Below are positions 1 to 12,781 of a stretch of 64,000 nucleotides of DNA, in pieces. Position 1 is the first letter of the stretch. Every line of letters begins with the position of its first letter. Below the pieces are notes generated by a model. It was not told the origin of the DNA and did no database searches. It saw only the letters and a list, made by a program, of their open reading frames with translations. The stretch is from Escallonia rubra. Lineage: Eukaryota > Streptophyta > Magnoliopsida > Escalloniales > Escalloniaceae. The stretch lies in assembly GCA_033065855.1 (NCBI GenBank), contig JAVXUO010001562.1, positions 248,001 to 312,000 on the forward strand, read 5' to 3'. Both the position numbers and the translations under genes were made by a program.

Positions 1-3000
1 GGCTCTTAAGAAACCTATGAGTTACTAGAAGCATAGCCCTAAGATATAGCTCAACCATCATATTATTAGACATTTAATAAACGCATTAAACACTATCCTA
101 GCTTGGTTTCCAAGTTTTGATCCTAGATAGTGCTAGAGGTTTGATAATCATTATACCAGTCTTTAATGGGTCAAAGTGCTTGACAATGTTGATTTAAGTT
201 CTTAACCTTCTAAATAGCATAAATGCCAACATCGATAGATTTCTATTTCGTCATTATACTAAAATGATTCAAAGCATAACACTAGAATCCCCTTCATGTG
301 CCACATTCACCTAATAAAGAATTCTAGGCATGAAGATATGCAGTCTCATAGATTAAGGGAAAAACTTAATTCTCAATCTCTAATCCCCAATGAAGAACGC
401 ACATCATTTCATTCTCCCCAACTCTTTTATGGTAAAAGATTAAAACTTATGTTTTTAATCCATAAGGCAACCTTGCTGAATTTATAACCTCTACCTAAAA
501 GGACATACATAAACATCTGATGAAAAGGTCGCTTACAAAGCTTTTAGATACAACTCTCATTATCAATTTGAAACTATAACCTTGTTTGCATTGTCTCATT
601 TTCCAAATGATATATGGTAGCACAAGCTTAGAATTATTGAAACCATATTTTTAACATGAGCTACAAATATTCATACCTATGACACTTTACGTTTAGATCT
701 CAAAACTTTGTTTTCCCAAAAGTACCTTTTAACCCAAAAAGTAATTTTGATCAACAAAACCTTGTTCTACAAACTTATAAACTCAGCAACCTCACTATGC
801 CAGTAAAATGTTCACTTTGCGCTCTATAATCCAAAACGCCATGCAACTAAGAAGAATACTTCTGCAATCATGAGTTTAGCTCAAAAACCTTGAAAAGGGT
901 ATTAACCTTGGACTTTTGCTCTTGAAACCTCAAGACACAATTATACGTCAGTATACTTCCGAAAACCTAAACCTTTAAGCACATACATCGTGTTTCACCA
1001 GCATCAAACAGATCATTCAAAAATATTTAAGCCTACGCTTTACAATGTACAAAAATCGTTCCCTTGTCAATCCTTAAACCTTAACGACCACGACCCGAAC
1101 CAACGGATGGGCCCATGAGCTAGGTCCGTGACCGGCCGCTGGCCTATGAGACTTCCACCCAGGGCTTTGTCGGGCCTTACTGCAACTTGTACACAAAAAT
1201 CTATTACCAAGCACTAGGTCTAAACCATTCACAAAGTTACCAAGGATCGTACTTATAGATTCCTCAAAGTATGTCTCAAATAACATCCTCAATATTCAAC
1301 TAACAAGACTAACTGAAATAATATGGAGATCTATGCTCCGAAAATTTTTTAAAATATAATTTAAGCACTACAATGTCAACTCAAAAATTAACAAAGGTTC
1401 TAAGAGGACTCCAATCCTCTAGCAGTTGCGTCCCATTACCACATCCTTGTGACTCTCATGAGTGTCGGGTCCATCTAGATAATCGCCTAAAAAGTATAAA
1501 AGAATGAGCTAGGGCCCAGTAAGCACACTTCCATCACCACATGCCATGGTTTTCAACTAAAACCGGTAAGTTTATTTATAAGAGAAACTATTTTTGAGAG
1601 AAACTATTTGAGAGAAACTACTTTTGAGAGATAGAAAACAATAGCACGTAAATCATCGAATAATTTTTCGATCGAATAATTTTTCACGAGGTATGATGCG
1701 ATTAGCATTTGGTCTCATAGACTTGGATCTGAAATCCTACCCACCTCAGGATAATAATTATTGTGGACGCAGGGGCGACCACTAGTAGCTACTGTGTGTC
1801 AATGTTCAGTCCCTTTGACTAGGACCCGAAGTCTAACTTTCTCCCGTTAGATCTGGGGCACAACAACCATAAACAACATTCTTTCTCATTCACAAAAGCA
1901 ACGTACATAACAACTAGTAATAAAACATTCCACGACAGCTCATTTTGTTTTTTAATCAAATAATTAAAACGAAAGTAGTAACATTTTGAAAGGCTTTAAA
2001 ATGTCTACTAGTATGAATCATGTATGTGATATACTTAGCAATGAAATAGGGTATAAGTGGGGAGATAGTACTTACCTCGGGTCTAACTCTTGCTCGAGTG
2101 TTGGTCCTAACCCTCGTCTGTCGGAATTTAAAATGATAAATCGCAAAGGTATCAATTCTCAACGTTCAATTATGCATGTCCACTAAATTCGCCCCCAAGC
2201 AAGGAAAATTTCAAAAATACCCCCGAACTTATGTGAAATTACCAAAACACTAAGCACCCAAAATAACCTAAAACATTTTTTTAAAGCAACTAGATGGATC
2301 TTTTCGGACTAAAAAGACCTTTGGGGATATTTAGCTCGAAAATCCCTAAACAACAACTAACTGAACACTCGAAAGCCGGTTCCGCTAAAAATATCTATCG
2401 ATTTCGAAATACCCCAAAACTTTAGACATTGAAGCATCTCACCATTTCAAGGTCCTCATAAAATTTCTACGCAATACTGCGTTGTTTTTTTGTTTTTAAA
2501 TTAACCGTAAAAATTTTCACTGTCAGCATCAACTAACTCCCTTCGCGACCATGGAAATCTGAAATTTTCCCACGTCGTAGATTTCTTAAAAATAACTGGG
2601 ATTTTTTATTTAAACTTTATTCGATTCTGCTCCAAAATATTTTTTAAAAATCACACAATGGACTTCACACACCTACTGATATATCACACGCACACACTGC
2701 ACGGTGTAAACACACATACTGACATACACACATGAGAACACCCACACCTATACACCTAGGTCACACACACACACACACCGTTTCACACATACTGCCCACG
2801 TCATTTTCTCTTTTCCCACACCCCTACACACACACACACACGGTTTTACACAGGTACACACATTACCCACACACACACCCACACAGTTCACATACACACC
2901 CCTACAGACTTGTCTTTCACACACAGCACCAATCACACACACGCACACCACACAAGCACACACAGCTTAATCACGCTTCCTGACAGCGCCCCTTTCTTCC

Positions 3001-3340
3001 CCGCACACATACACACCCTCACAGGCACACACCAGCATACATCACATCGCACAAAACACACACACACACACACACACATACTTAACAAACACAGAACCAA
3101 CACAGTCATACCCCCTCACGCAACCCTTCCCCTATCACACACCCTACACATCTATTTCTTCACAGTAGTAACCCTTACACAAACACCTTATCTCAGCCAC
3201 ACAATAACCCCTAAGCACACACCCACCACCGGTACACGTACTTACCCACAAACACAACACACATATAACCCACACCTCACGGCCACTCACAGAACAACCG
3301 ACAAAAAACTATCTCATCCTATATACCCAAAACAATGAAT
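1..3340 (-). mobile_element. Old gypsy LTR remnant (Tekay/Del-like style), minus strand
   Basis: Read on the minus strand, this stretch has the same order of parts as the two better-preserved gypsy LTRs at 42.7-48.2 kb and 56.8-62.4 kb: a GT-rich block (CA-rich on the plus strand, about 2660-3300), then AT-rich sequence with short runs resembling 'ttttagcg...cggttc' and 'ggtattt', then a 'gaggtaagta' stretch near 2070. The match is in organisation and short shared words, not in long alignable sequence. I see no clean ends or target duplication, and the left end runs out of the window. It is a decayed fossil with no protein domain that I recognise. The family call is inference from the resemblance. 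Confidence 0.35.
2660..3330. repeat. CA/CACACA-rich low-complexity tract
   Basis: About 650 bp is dominated by imperfect CA dinucleotide runs, with several pure runs of 12-20 bp (for example near 2760-2780, 2825-2840 and 3055-3080). Open frames over it on both strands are compositional (His/Thr-rich or Val/Cys-rich) and not genes. GT-rich counterparts in the same relative place occur at 42.8-43.2 kb and 59.5-60.0 kb, so it is probably part of the LTR family rather than an independent microsatellite. Confidence 0.8.
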
Positions 3341-3387
3341 AAATTTGGAGGAAAATATGGAGATCTTACTGATAAAATTTAAACCAG

Positions 3388-3620
3388 ATGCCTCTCTCTC
3401 TCTCTCTCTGGTTTTACGTACGAAGAAAAAAGAAAAGTAGTGGACGGTTGAAAGTTATAAGCAGCTATATATATTTTTATCCTGAAAGGAAACTTACTAA
3501 CCCCCCCCCCCCCCCCCCTCCAAACTTTAGTCATCTTTCCCTAGTTCATCCAAAACTTTTTGATATTACGAAAAGACCCCAAAACTATTCTAATCTTTAT
3601 TAATTTAATGCTAACCCTAA
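3388..3620. repeat. Low-complexity CT run and 18-base poly-C tract
   Basis: A short (CT)n run lies near 3395-3410, and an uninterrupted run of 18 C lies at 3501-3518, followed by AT-rich sequence. No gene or element end is recognisable between the CA-rich tract and the LINE that starts near 3640. Homopolymers of this length are also prone to sequencing error. Confidence 0.6.
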
Positions 3621-3639
3621 CACTAATCAGTGTATACCC

Positions 3640-5338
3640 CTTCCCAAATGTCACTAAAATCATCCTTTTAACCACCATTAATTATCTTGGCACCATTAGA
3701 CAGTCGGGGCATTACAGCTGACAGGTAAAAAATTTCAAGTATACTAGGTATTTCCGCATAAGAAGAGTGTGGCAAATACCTGGGCAGCTCGTTGGACCTC
3801 ATAACACACAAGAAGGCATTTCTGACTGATCTGCTAAATTGAATTCGGCACAAATGTGCAGGATGGAAAGGCCTTCTCCTAAACAAATTCAGAAGAGGTA
3901 CACTCATCAAATATGTCCTCTCTTCCCTACCCATCTACCACATGCAGGTATGTCTCCTTCCTCAAGATTTTTGTAAGCCGGTCAAGACCATCTTCAATAA
4001 CTTCTGGTGGTCAGGGAATGAAAACAAAAAGGGCATACATTGGATCAATTGACATCCTCCATGTGCCCATCAAAATGAGGGGGGCCTGGGTTTTAAAGAT
4101 GTGCAATTAATGAATATGGCCCTTCTGGAAAAAGTACGTTGTAGAATGACAAAGGAACCCGAAAACTTACCAACTAGAATGCTGTAATGAAAATATTGTG
4201 TGAGAAATAACTTATTTCGCTTGCCTTCCACTGGTAACTTCTCCTTGGGATGGAGGCATTATAGCTGGACGTAATTTTCTCCTACGGGGTCTCCGATGGC
4301 AAGTGGGCATCGGTTCGTCCATTTCAGTATGGAATGATTCCTGGATACCAAATTTCTCAGGACCTCTCCAACCTAGAACAAAAAACACTGTTATCAAACC
4401 CTCCCTTGTTAGTGACCTAATCACAAATTTGCAGTGGAATCAATCCCTCATATCTGATCTTTTAACCACGGATGTAGCCCAAAAGATATCTGCAATTTAT
4501 ATATCTACAAATGGTATTGAAGACCAACAAGTTTAGGGCCATACCTAAAATGGAGATTTCTCAATCACATCTGCTTATCGGCTTGGCTACAACATTGAAC
4601 ATAGCAACACCCAGCCTAAAGGAGTCCCCCCCAGCTTTGTGGACTCATACTTTTTGGAAAAAGCATTGGACCCTAGCCCTTCCCCTTGAATTCCTTCATT
4701 TAGCTTGGCAACTAATTTGGGATCGTCTTCCCACTACAAACCGCCTTTACAAAATCAACATGTTATGTGATACCATGTGTCCTCTTTGTCAAACTTACTC
4801 TGAAACCACTAATCACCTTTTGCTAACCTGCCAAGAAGTGAGACCAATCTGGTTTGGCCTGCCTCTTAGGATCATATCCACTGCAATTCATAACACCTTC
4901 AGAGAATGCATGGTTAATCGCCTAGATATGTGGAAGCACCCTTCGCCGCCACCCCCCACCCCCCAATTACACCCTTTCTACTGACCACTATTTGGTGTAT
5001 ATGGACCAATATAGAGATAATCTAGTCTTTAGTGGAAAGCCTTTTAAACCTCAAACCATTCTCACCCAAAATTTTCCATTGACCCATAAAATCGACTCTC
5101 TCTCACACATTAAAACTTCCCATGCGAAATCCTTATCTAACCTTACTGACCAGTACCTAAACCCATGATACACCTTTCCAACAACAAAATCCTTACACTG
5201 ATCTTGTTAGCAACCCCTCTTTCAGATTTGAGTGAAACTATTAGCATCAAAATTGCCATCCATTGACATTACGATCATAATACCCTTCAAGCAGGTCTCC
5301 GATTAAATTACTTTACCAATAATATTAGTCGATGTGGC
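3640..5338 (+). mobile_element. L1-type LINE remnant, end of RT region to zf-RVT domain
   Basis: Translated pieces on the plus strand match the conserved tail of plant L1 reverse transcriptases: a 'YLG' start, 'CRMERPSPKQIQK'-like helices, 'FNNFWWSGNENKKGIHWI', and 'GGLGFKDVQLMNMALLEK' between about 3700 and 4140. The zf-RVT region follows at 4511-4984, with the typical 'TFWKKHWTLALP', 'WDRLPTTNRL' and 'CPLCQTYSETTNHLLLTC' words. Several frame changes and stops break it, and there is no upstream endonuclease or RT catalytic core. A Copia element interrupts it at 5339, and it resumes at 10297. From about 5020 onward it is also present as the duplicate at 49013. Confidence 0.8.
5020..5338. repeat. 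Segmental duplication copy A, first part
   Basis: This sequence aligns over its length with about 49016-49345, starting at the shared 'taatctagtcttta' words. It is separated from the rest of copy A (10297-12781) only by the Copia insertion. The shared sequence is the 3' part of the LINE. Differences from copy B are scattered base changes and small gaps. Confidence 0.85.
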
Positions 5339-5745
5339 TGTTGTAAACAAATGGTCACTCAAGTTTACACTTTGTTGCACTCAAACTCACACTCACTAAT
5401 ATATGAGGAGGCAATTTAGAGATTTTGAGAGAATACTTTCATTCCACTTAATCAAAATGGATAAGGTACATGAGTTTATATAATGCCTAAAAGTAACTCC
5501 CAAACTTACAATAACCATACCACTCACCCCACTATCTACATAATTACTAGACCACTACTCATCTTCATAATCATGCAAGTAATGCATTGGTAACATATGC
5601 ACCACTAACATATTATTAACACCCCACTAACATATTAGTAACACCCACTAACACATGACTAATGACCACTAACATGCCATTAACACACTAACTTAATTAG
5701 TAACATGTGACTAAAAAGATCAAGATTATTATTATTATTTCAACA
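5339..5745 (-). repeat. Copia 3' LTR (left copy)
   Basis: 407 bp, TG...CA ends, followed on its inner side by the polypurine tract of the minus-strand element. It differs from the right copy by three substitutions seen on direct reading. Confidence 0.95.
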
Positions 5746-8700
5746 CTCCCCCTTAAACTTGATCTTTGACTCCAAGCAAACTTCTCAATTTGCGAAATGC
5801 TTCAACTTTGAGGGGCTTGGTAAAAATATCAGCAACTTGGTCTTGTGACTTCACATACTTGAGCTCCACCGCTTTTTCGGTAATGCACTCTCTAATGTAG
5901 TGATACCTTGTATTGATATGCTTGCTTCGATCGTGGAACACTGGATTTTTGGCCAATGCTATTGCCGACTTATTGTCAACGAAAATCTCGGTTGACTCTT
6001 TTTGTGGCAAATGAAGCTCCCTCAACAAAAATCTAAGCCAAATAGCTTGACAAACACATGATGTGGCGGCGACATACTCCGCTTCACAAGTAGAAAGTGT
6101 CACAATAGGTTGCTTTTTTGAGCTCCATGTAAATGCCGTATCTCCCATATAGAAGACAAACCCGGTGGTACTCTTCCTATCGTCTAAATCTCTGGCTAAA
6201 TCACTATCACAATAAGCCGAAAGCTTGAAGTTGTTAGAAGGAGAATAAAATAAACCGAACTCGATTGTACCTTTGAGGTAACGAAGAATTCTCTTAGCCG
6301 CTTTCATATGAGTCACGGTAGGAGCTTCCATGTAGCGACTGATAAGCCCAACTCCAAACAAAATGTCCGGTCTTGTACATGTCAAGTACCTCAAGCTTCC
6401 GACTAGGCTCTTGAAAAAAGTTGGGTCTACCTTCTCTCCAACATCTTTCTTTGACAACTTGACTCCACACTCCACGGGGGTACTCACGGGATTGGCATCA
6501 TCCATCTTGAACTTCTTCAGAATTTCTTTTGCATACCCTTCTTGGGAAATAAAAATGCCATTATCTCGTTGCTTCACTTCAATGCCAAGGTAGTAGGACA
6601 TAAGGCCAATGTCCGTCATCTCAAACTCTTGAGCCATTGCATTCTTGAACTCCTTAAACATGCTTGGGTTATTCCCTGTAAAAATCAAGTCATCTACATA
6701 CAAGCAAACAAGTAACATATCTCCATCACCATTCACTTTTGCGTAAAGAGCATGCTCGTGAGGACACTTGGAGAAGTCTTTTGCTTGGAAATACTTGTCA
6801 AGTCTACTATTCCAAGCTCTCGGTGCTTGCTTTAACCCGTATAATGCTTTCTTCAACTTAAGAACTTTTTCTTCTTGCCCTTTCATGACAAAGCCCATGG
6901 GTTGCTCAACGTACACCTCCTCTTCAAGAAAGCCATTTAAGAATGCCGATTTGACATCCATTTGATGGATTTTCCAACCATTTTGTGCCGCCAAAGAAAT
7001 TATTAATCTAATAGTATCTAAACGGGCAACGGGTGCAAATACCTCATCATAGTCAACGCCATGCCGTTGGTTATAGCCCTTCGCAATCAACTTTGCTTTG
7101 TTCGTCTCTACTTCACCTACTGCATTTTTTCTTGGCTTTATACACCTATTTGACTCCAATTGCTTTTTGGTATTTTGGAAGTGTGGTCAGCTCCCAAGTG
7201 TTGTTCTTCTCTATGGATTGAATTTCTTCATCCATCGCATTTCTCCATTTCTTTTCTTTGGTTGCTTCCTCAAAGCTCAAAGGTTCACTATCACCAAAAA
7301 GACAAAAAAGAGTCAAATCACCAATTCTTTGAGTTACCTCTCCAATTTCTTTATATATGTCACGAAGGCTCCTTGTGCGACGTGGTGGACTTTCACTTGA
7401 AGTAGGTGAAGCTTGCTCTTGTGTGGATACTTCAGGAGATAATGGAGGAGAAATGACCCTTTCCATGTCATCATCTTCTTGCTCATCCGCATCAAGAAAA
7501 TGGAAAGTATTGTAACTTTCTTGTGGAATATTCCATTCCCATGCACTTTCTTCATCAAATACAACATCTCTGCTAACAACAATCTTGCCATTGCTTGGGT
7601 TATAGAGCTTGTAGCCTTTGGACCTCGAGTCATAGCCGATGAAAACATACTTCTCACTTTTGTCATCAAGCTTCAACCTCTTCACATCTGGCACATGCGT
7701 ATAAGCAATGCTACCAAAAACTCGCAAATGAGAGACACTTGGCTTCCTTCCATGCCATGCTTCTTGTGGTGTCTCACCTTGAACGCTTCTAGAGGGACAA
7801 CGGTTCAACAAGTAGACCGCACAATCAACGGCTTCTGCCCAAAACTCCTTGGGCATTCTTTTGGTCTTCAATAGACTCCGGGCCATGTTAAGAATGGTTC
7901 TATTCTTCCTCTCGGCGACGCCATTTTGTTGTGGAGACCTTGGAACTGTTAAAGGATGGCGAATTCCATTTTCCTCACAATACTTTTTAAAAGCATTTGA
8001 TGTGAATTTGCCTCCTCTATATAGCCTTCACATCATAACCACTTTCTCTTTCAACAAGGGCCTTAAACTTCTTGAAAACATCAAATACCTCTGATTTTTC
8101 TTTAAGAAAATAAACCCAAGTCTTGCGGCTAAAGTCATCAATGAACAAAAGAAAATATTTGTTCTTACCAAGTGACGGTGGATTAATTGGCCCGCAAACA
8201 TCCAAGTGAACAAGTTGAAGCGGCTCAGTGGCTCTTGAATTAGCTTCCTTTGGAAAACTTTTCCGGAATTGTTTGCCGAAAATGCACCCTTCACAAAGCT
8301 AATTCGAGTGACTAATGTGAGGAAATCCTTTTAGTCTTTTACCATCTCCTTTCTAGACAACAAATTTAGTCCTCCAAAATGCAAGTGCCCGAGCCTTAGA
8401 TGCCAAAGCCACGATGAATCTCTAACACAACTCTTCAAACATTTAGCAACATCACTCTGAATATTTAACAAAAACATCCGGTTTCTTGTCATAGGAACAT
8501 TAGCAACCAAGTTTCCAAACGGGTCTTTCATGAAAAGACTATAATTTTTCATAACAATTTCATAGCCTTTTTCTAAGAGTTGTCCCAAGCTCAAAATATT
8601 ATTCTTCATATGAGGCACATAGTAGACATTGGAAATGAATTGGTGCTCACCACTCTTCAAACGAATCAAAATGTTACCTTTTCCCTTCACCGGAATTTGA

Positions 8701-9889
8701 GATGAGTCGCCAAAAGTAACTTTGCCATTGACTGATTCATCGATCTCCACAAACATACTTTTGTTTCCGCACATATGGTTGCTAGCACCGGTGTCAAGAT
8801 ACCACAAATTCTTCTCGCCACTTTCTTGTCCCTTGTACGCCAACAGTAAAGTTTGCTCTATTTCTTCGTTTTTGCAATTTTCGCTACTTTCAACATAATT
8901 AGCTTCCTCCTCAACGTCATTAGCATCATATCCACATTCCGAAGCATAATGACCAAAATTGTTACAATTGTAACACTTAACTTGAGATTTGTCATACCTT
9001 TTTCTGGAATAGTTTCCTCTACCACGACCTCTTACTTGCTTTGAGGTTTGGTATCGTCCTTCTTTGTTGTGGGAGCGAGCATTGCTTCCTTCTCCTCTTC
9101 CTTTTCCTTGGCCACGACCTCGACCTCGACCACGTCCACCTCCACGTCCACTTCCTTGACCCTTTTGGGCTCCTTCTTGCTTTCTTTCTCTTTCCTTCAA
9201 AGAAAGCTTTGTTTGTAGCACATGCTCCAAAGACTTTTCTTTCTTCTTGTTTAGTCTTTCTTCATGAGCTTGCAACGATCCCATAGGAGTCTACATCCTT
9301 AGACTCTTCAATGGCTACAACAATGTAGTCAAACTTGGGATCTAGTGAACGGAGGATTTTTTTCACCACTCGTGCGTCATTCAAATCATCGCCATTTCTC
9401 TTCATTTGGTTAACAATAACCAAAACTCTTGAAAAGTAGTCCGAAACTAATTCGGATTCTTTCATGCGTAAGGCTTCAAACTCGCCTCTTAGCGTTTGGA
9501 GACGAACCTTCTTCACTTTCTCCACTCCACCATGAGAAGTTTGGAGAATCTCCCAAGCATTCTTGGAAGTAGTTGCATTTGCAACCTTTTGCAACATCGC
9601 ATCATCCAAGCTTTGATGGATGATTGCAAGAGCCTTTTGATCCTTCCTTCTAGTGGCTTGTAAGGCCTCCTTTTGGGTAGCACTGAGTGTAGCTTCACTT
9701 TGAGGCTCGGTAAAGCCATTGTCTACCACCTCCCACACATCTTGCGATCCAAGAATCGCCTTCATGCGAATACACCAATTTTCATAGTTGTCTTTGGTGA
9801 ATCGCGGGATTTGAAATGGAACCATATTGTTTGCCATCTTTCTTTCTCACTCACTTGAGCACCACTAACCTGGTGCTCTGATACCACTT

Positions 9890-10296
9890 TGTTGTAAACA
9901 AATGGTCACTCAAGCTTACACTTTGTTGCACTCAAACTCACACTCACTAATATATGAGGAGGCAATTTAGAGATTTTGAGAGAATACTTTCATTCCACTT
10001 AATCAAAATGGATGAGGTACATGAGTTTATATAATGCCTAAAAGTAACTCCCAAACTTACAATAACCATACCACTCACGCCACTATCTACATAATTACTA
10101 GACCACTACTCATCTTCATAATCATGCAAGTAATGCATTGGTAACATATGCACCACTAACATATTATTAACACCCCACTAACATATTAGTAACACCCACT
10201 AACACATGACTAATGACCACTAACATGCCATTAACACACTAACTTAATTAGTAACATGTGACTAAAAAGATCAAGATTATTATTATTATTTCAACA
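9890..10296 (-). repeat. Copia 5' LTR (right copy)
   Basis: 407 bp, same ends as the left copy. The inner flank carries the initiator-tRNA-Met primer binding site on the minus strand, which fixes this as the 5' LTR. Confidence 0.95.
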
Positions 10297-10850
10297 GTGG
10301 CTTGGTGGCTTTCTCATACCTTACATCTGATAAATTCTCTGCACAGGCACAGGGTCTCCATATTGTAACTGAATGGCCAATTGTCAAAAAAATGAACAAC
10401 ATCATAATTCTATGCAATTCTCATCTTTATCCACACAAAAAAATCTTTATTCTTAATATCCCAACTGACATCTTGGACACGGTGACACTGATCTTGTTTG
10501 ACTTTTGCATAATGATGTCAGACTTTAGACCCTTTTGTGTAAATAGACCTGGACTTGGCCAGCTAAAGGAGGCCAAATTCCTTACTTCTTTTGCTTGCAA
10601 TGCACAATAATGGGTATATCAAGATTGGGTCCAAGCTGGTATTTTGGCATCCACATGATTACTGGCTAAGCATCTCCCTTTCCTTGTGGCACAACTATCT
10701 TTTGCAGCTTTACATCTTTGTAATATTCATCGAGTAATGGACATGTCATGAGCTTCTACTACGTATGGTACTGTAATGACGAAACTGTATAACAAAACTT
10801 ATTTACTTTAATGTCATTCTCCTATTACCTAAAAAAACCCCCAAAACCTC
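10297..10850 (+). mobile_element. LINE 3' part after the Copia insertion
   Basis: This continues the LINE broken at 5338. Translated stretches such as 'GLHIVTEWPI', 'FDFCIMMSDF' and 'LKEAKFLTSFACNA' are compatible with the degenerate RNase H-like domain at the C-terminus of plant L1 elements, though that domain call is tentative. The same block occurs in copy B (49346-49870). The A-rich stretch near 10830-10850 may be the LINE 3' end. Confidence 0.6.
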
Positions 10851-11243
10851 GATCAATCAATTCTCTTAGTGTTTGTTCATTGTGCCGGTACCTTGTCCCA
10901 ATGTTGCTCCCTTTCAAGTGGATCTACTTCTTTTGGTTTAACTTATAGACGAGAGGGATCTTTACTAACTTGGAGCCTATGATTTCCTGTGAAGAAAAAA
11001 CTATTGCCTTGGCCTTTTGTGATGATAAGAATCACGATATCATATTCATTTAAAATTAACTACTTCTCACCATATTTGAAATGATTTCTAGTGTTGGAAG
11101 TTTGTTAAATTACCATGTTTAGGAATTTTTTTACGTGATTTTATTGGTTTAATGTACTGATATCTATTTATTTTTATTTTGTGCCTCACTTCGAAAAGGC
11201 GCACGTTTGCAACGTGCGCCTACGCCTTTAATAACAATGTTCT
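10850..11243 (+). mobile_element. Remnant of right end of a hAT element (GCGCCTTTAATAACA type)
   Basis: The end 'gcgcctacgcctttaataacaatg' resembles the right terminus of the complete hAT at 26052-27271 (…GCGCCTTTAATAACACTG). Upstream words 'gagcctatgatttcctgtgaag' and 'gccttggccttttgtgatgat' match the transposase C-terminal remnant in that element near 26920-26970. The left end is missing. The same remnant is in copy B (about 49925-50245), so it predates the duplication. Confidence 0.65.
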
Positions 11244-12368
11244 AGAAATAAAACTACAACAAAAGCTTAACATCTTTGGCATCATGTGGAAACTCTACGA
11301 TGAAGATAACAATACATCAATGGCCAACATAAGGTTAGGGGGAATCCACAAAAATAGGTTTCTATTCAGTCTCTTCCAGCTGCATGCTTTTCTTCTCCTA
11401 GGAGATACTAATCATTTTGATAAGGCCAGGTCGATGCAAGTCAAAAAATGATTAAGACTTTCCTTTTTTGGTCTATTACAGCAGTTACATTTGCTACCAA
11501 GATGAATCCCAACTGCCATAGGAATGCATTCCGGAGCAGCCGTGTTAGCAAATGCGTTATAAGACTGTATCGATGAAGTTTTACCATCTCTTTCCTTCCC
11601 AGCATCGTTGAATTCGATCGAAGGATAGCCTAAGCCAACTTAGGATTCTTACTCAGATGGTAACCCTTACGCGCTATGCTACTTCTCAGTATCAGTTGGC
11701 TATTATTTTTACCAAGCCACTACAACACCTCTCTTATGTCAGAAACTTGGTCTTTGGTTTCCTCCTTCACCTAGTTTGAAAGGGAGACTATGTAAAAATA
11801 TTTCAACTAATATTCCAAATCAAAGACAAGGATAATGTTCTATTTCTCTTGCGTCTCTTTATCATTATATCTTGAGACGTGCAAGTAATGATGTGTTTAC
11901 ATGCCAAGCTGTGTGACGAATACCCTTAGATTCTTCACCATTTTTTGTCATATGCACATAAGAGATGAGACTCTCATAGGCAGACTTCAGGCAATTCTCT
12001 TTCTTTCCGTAGGGGGCAACTGATTGTGTGATGTATGGATAAAAAAGTGTATTGGTCTATTGAAACGAGGATGCAACACTGTTTAATGTTAAATGTGTTA
12101 CATTGGTCAACCGCTAGGTTCAGAAAAATACGGTCATCTCACTAATCTAGACAATTGAAACACGTGAGAAGTATGAAATCCTATTGTAGTCATCTACAGA
12201 CAGACTTCAATATTACCAGCTCCCCCCATTCAAAGTTTGACAATCTTCTTCCTTTCTTCCCAGAAACATCCAAATAGGTAACTCAGTTGTTTCTTTGCAC
12301 CATAGAAGAATAGTTGACTAAAGAGTAGATGGAGTAGTTGAAAGGGAAGAAGGTGAAGGAGTTTCTTT
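11244..12368. other. Spacer shared with copy B, no gene recognised
   Basis: This sequence is shared with about 50246-51351. Short open frames exist in both copies (for example 11179-11451 here), but they neither keep the same length nor show a known domain. It lies downstream (3') of the minus-strand MOZART1-like copy and probably includes its 3' flank. Confidence 0.5.
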
Positions 12369-12536
12369 TCAGAGATCCTTGACAACAGCAACCAGAGCTT
12401 CAGGGTTCAAACCAAGATCACAGAGGGAAATAAGGATCGAGAGGGTGCGCCGATCCAGGCTCGTGTCAAGGATATTTGACATTTGAAATGCCAGTTCCAA
12501 AGATTCTCGAGCAGTTCGTTCAGCTTCCAAATCCAT
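12369..12536 (-). pseudogene. Truncated MOZART1/GIP-like gene copy (duplicate A)
   Basis: The minus-strand frame from ATG at 12536 encodes 55 residues matching the MOZART1 (mitotic-spindle organizing protein 1 / GIP) family core: 'ARESLELAFQMSNILD', 'LSILISLCDLGLNPEAL', 'AVVKDL'. It then meets TGA where copy B has GGA, losing about 17 C-terminal residues, which are poorly conserved in the family. Other changes from copy B include G26S and H30R, the latter in the conserved 'LDRHTL' stretch. The upstream intron acceptor (ctcttttcag on the minus strand) is retained, so this is a DNA-level duplicate and not a retrocopy. The inferred first exon of copy B, about 4.6 kb upstream, has no counterpart here because copy A ends at 12781. 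I therefore call it a pseudogene; a short functional product cannot be excluded. Confidence 0.75.
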
Positions 12537-12781
12537 ATTGGGGCTGCAAACTCATGTTTCTGAAAAGAGAGTTCAAGCCGACTGAACTTAAAAACCAATC
12601 TGGAAAATAACAACTGCAATTGTGGTGGAACATATCGACAAATAATCTCGATGCATCAGCAACAATATCAAATGGAACAAATCAAAATGCTTAAAGATGT
12701 TGAAGATCAATCATGACATAGAAATTGTGGGAGGCAGATAAGATATCTAAAACATCAACAAAAGCATGGTAGAAAAATTCA

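Larger units (their letters stand above)
5339..10296 (-). mobile_element. Young Ty1/copia LTR retrotransposon fossil, both LTRs and 5-bp TSD
   Basis: The element is 4958 bp, in minus orientation, bounded by 407-bp LTRs beginning TGTTGTAAAC and ending TTTCAACA. It is flanked by a 5-bp target duplication GTGGC (5334-5338 and 10297-10301). Next to the right LTR, the minus strand reads TGGTATCAGAGC, the usual initiator-tRNA-Met primer site. Next to the left LTR is the purine tract TTAAGGGGGAG. Parts in minus-strand order: gag about 9.84-9.27 kb, CCHC knuckle ([14 protein letters not shown]) near 8.95 kb, protease ([10 protein letters not shown]) near 8.8 kb, integrase about 8.3-7.2 kb, reverse transcriptase (YVDDLIF) near 6.7 kb, and RNase H to 5.76 kb. 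The coding region is broken, by roughly a handful of interruptions. The LTRs differ at about 3 of 407 positions, so the insertion is recent: about 0.3-0.5 million years at commonly used plant rates. The duplicate locus at 49.3 kb lacks it. The Copia lineage is not resolved. Confidence 0.95.
10297..12781. repeat. Segmental duplication copy A, main part
   Basis: This part aligns with about 49346-51915. Shared content in order: LINE 3' part, hAT remnant, an unclassified spacer, and a MOZART1-like gene with its upstream intron acceptor. Over the 187 bases around the gene I count about 11 differences (about 6%), nearly all with A or T in this copy where copy B has G or C. That is the direction expected from deamination of methylated cytosines. 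It stops exactly where a MULE terminal repeat begins at 12782. Confidence 0.85.

Noticed and set aside
2732-3338. Open frames of 83 and 142 codons over the CA-rich tract
   Set aside because: Composition artefact: His/Thr repeats from CA dinucleotides, open on both strands, no domain.
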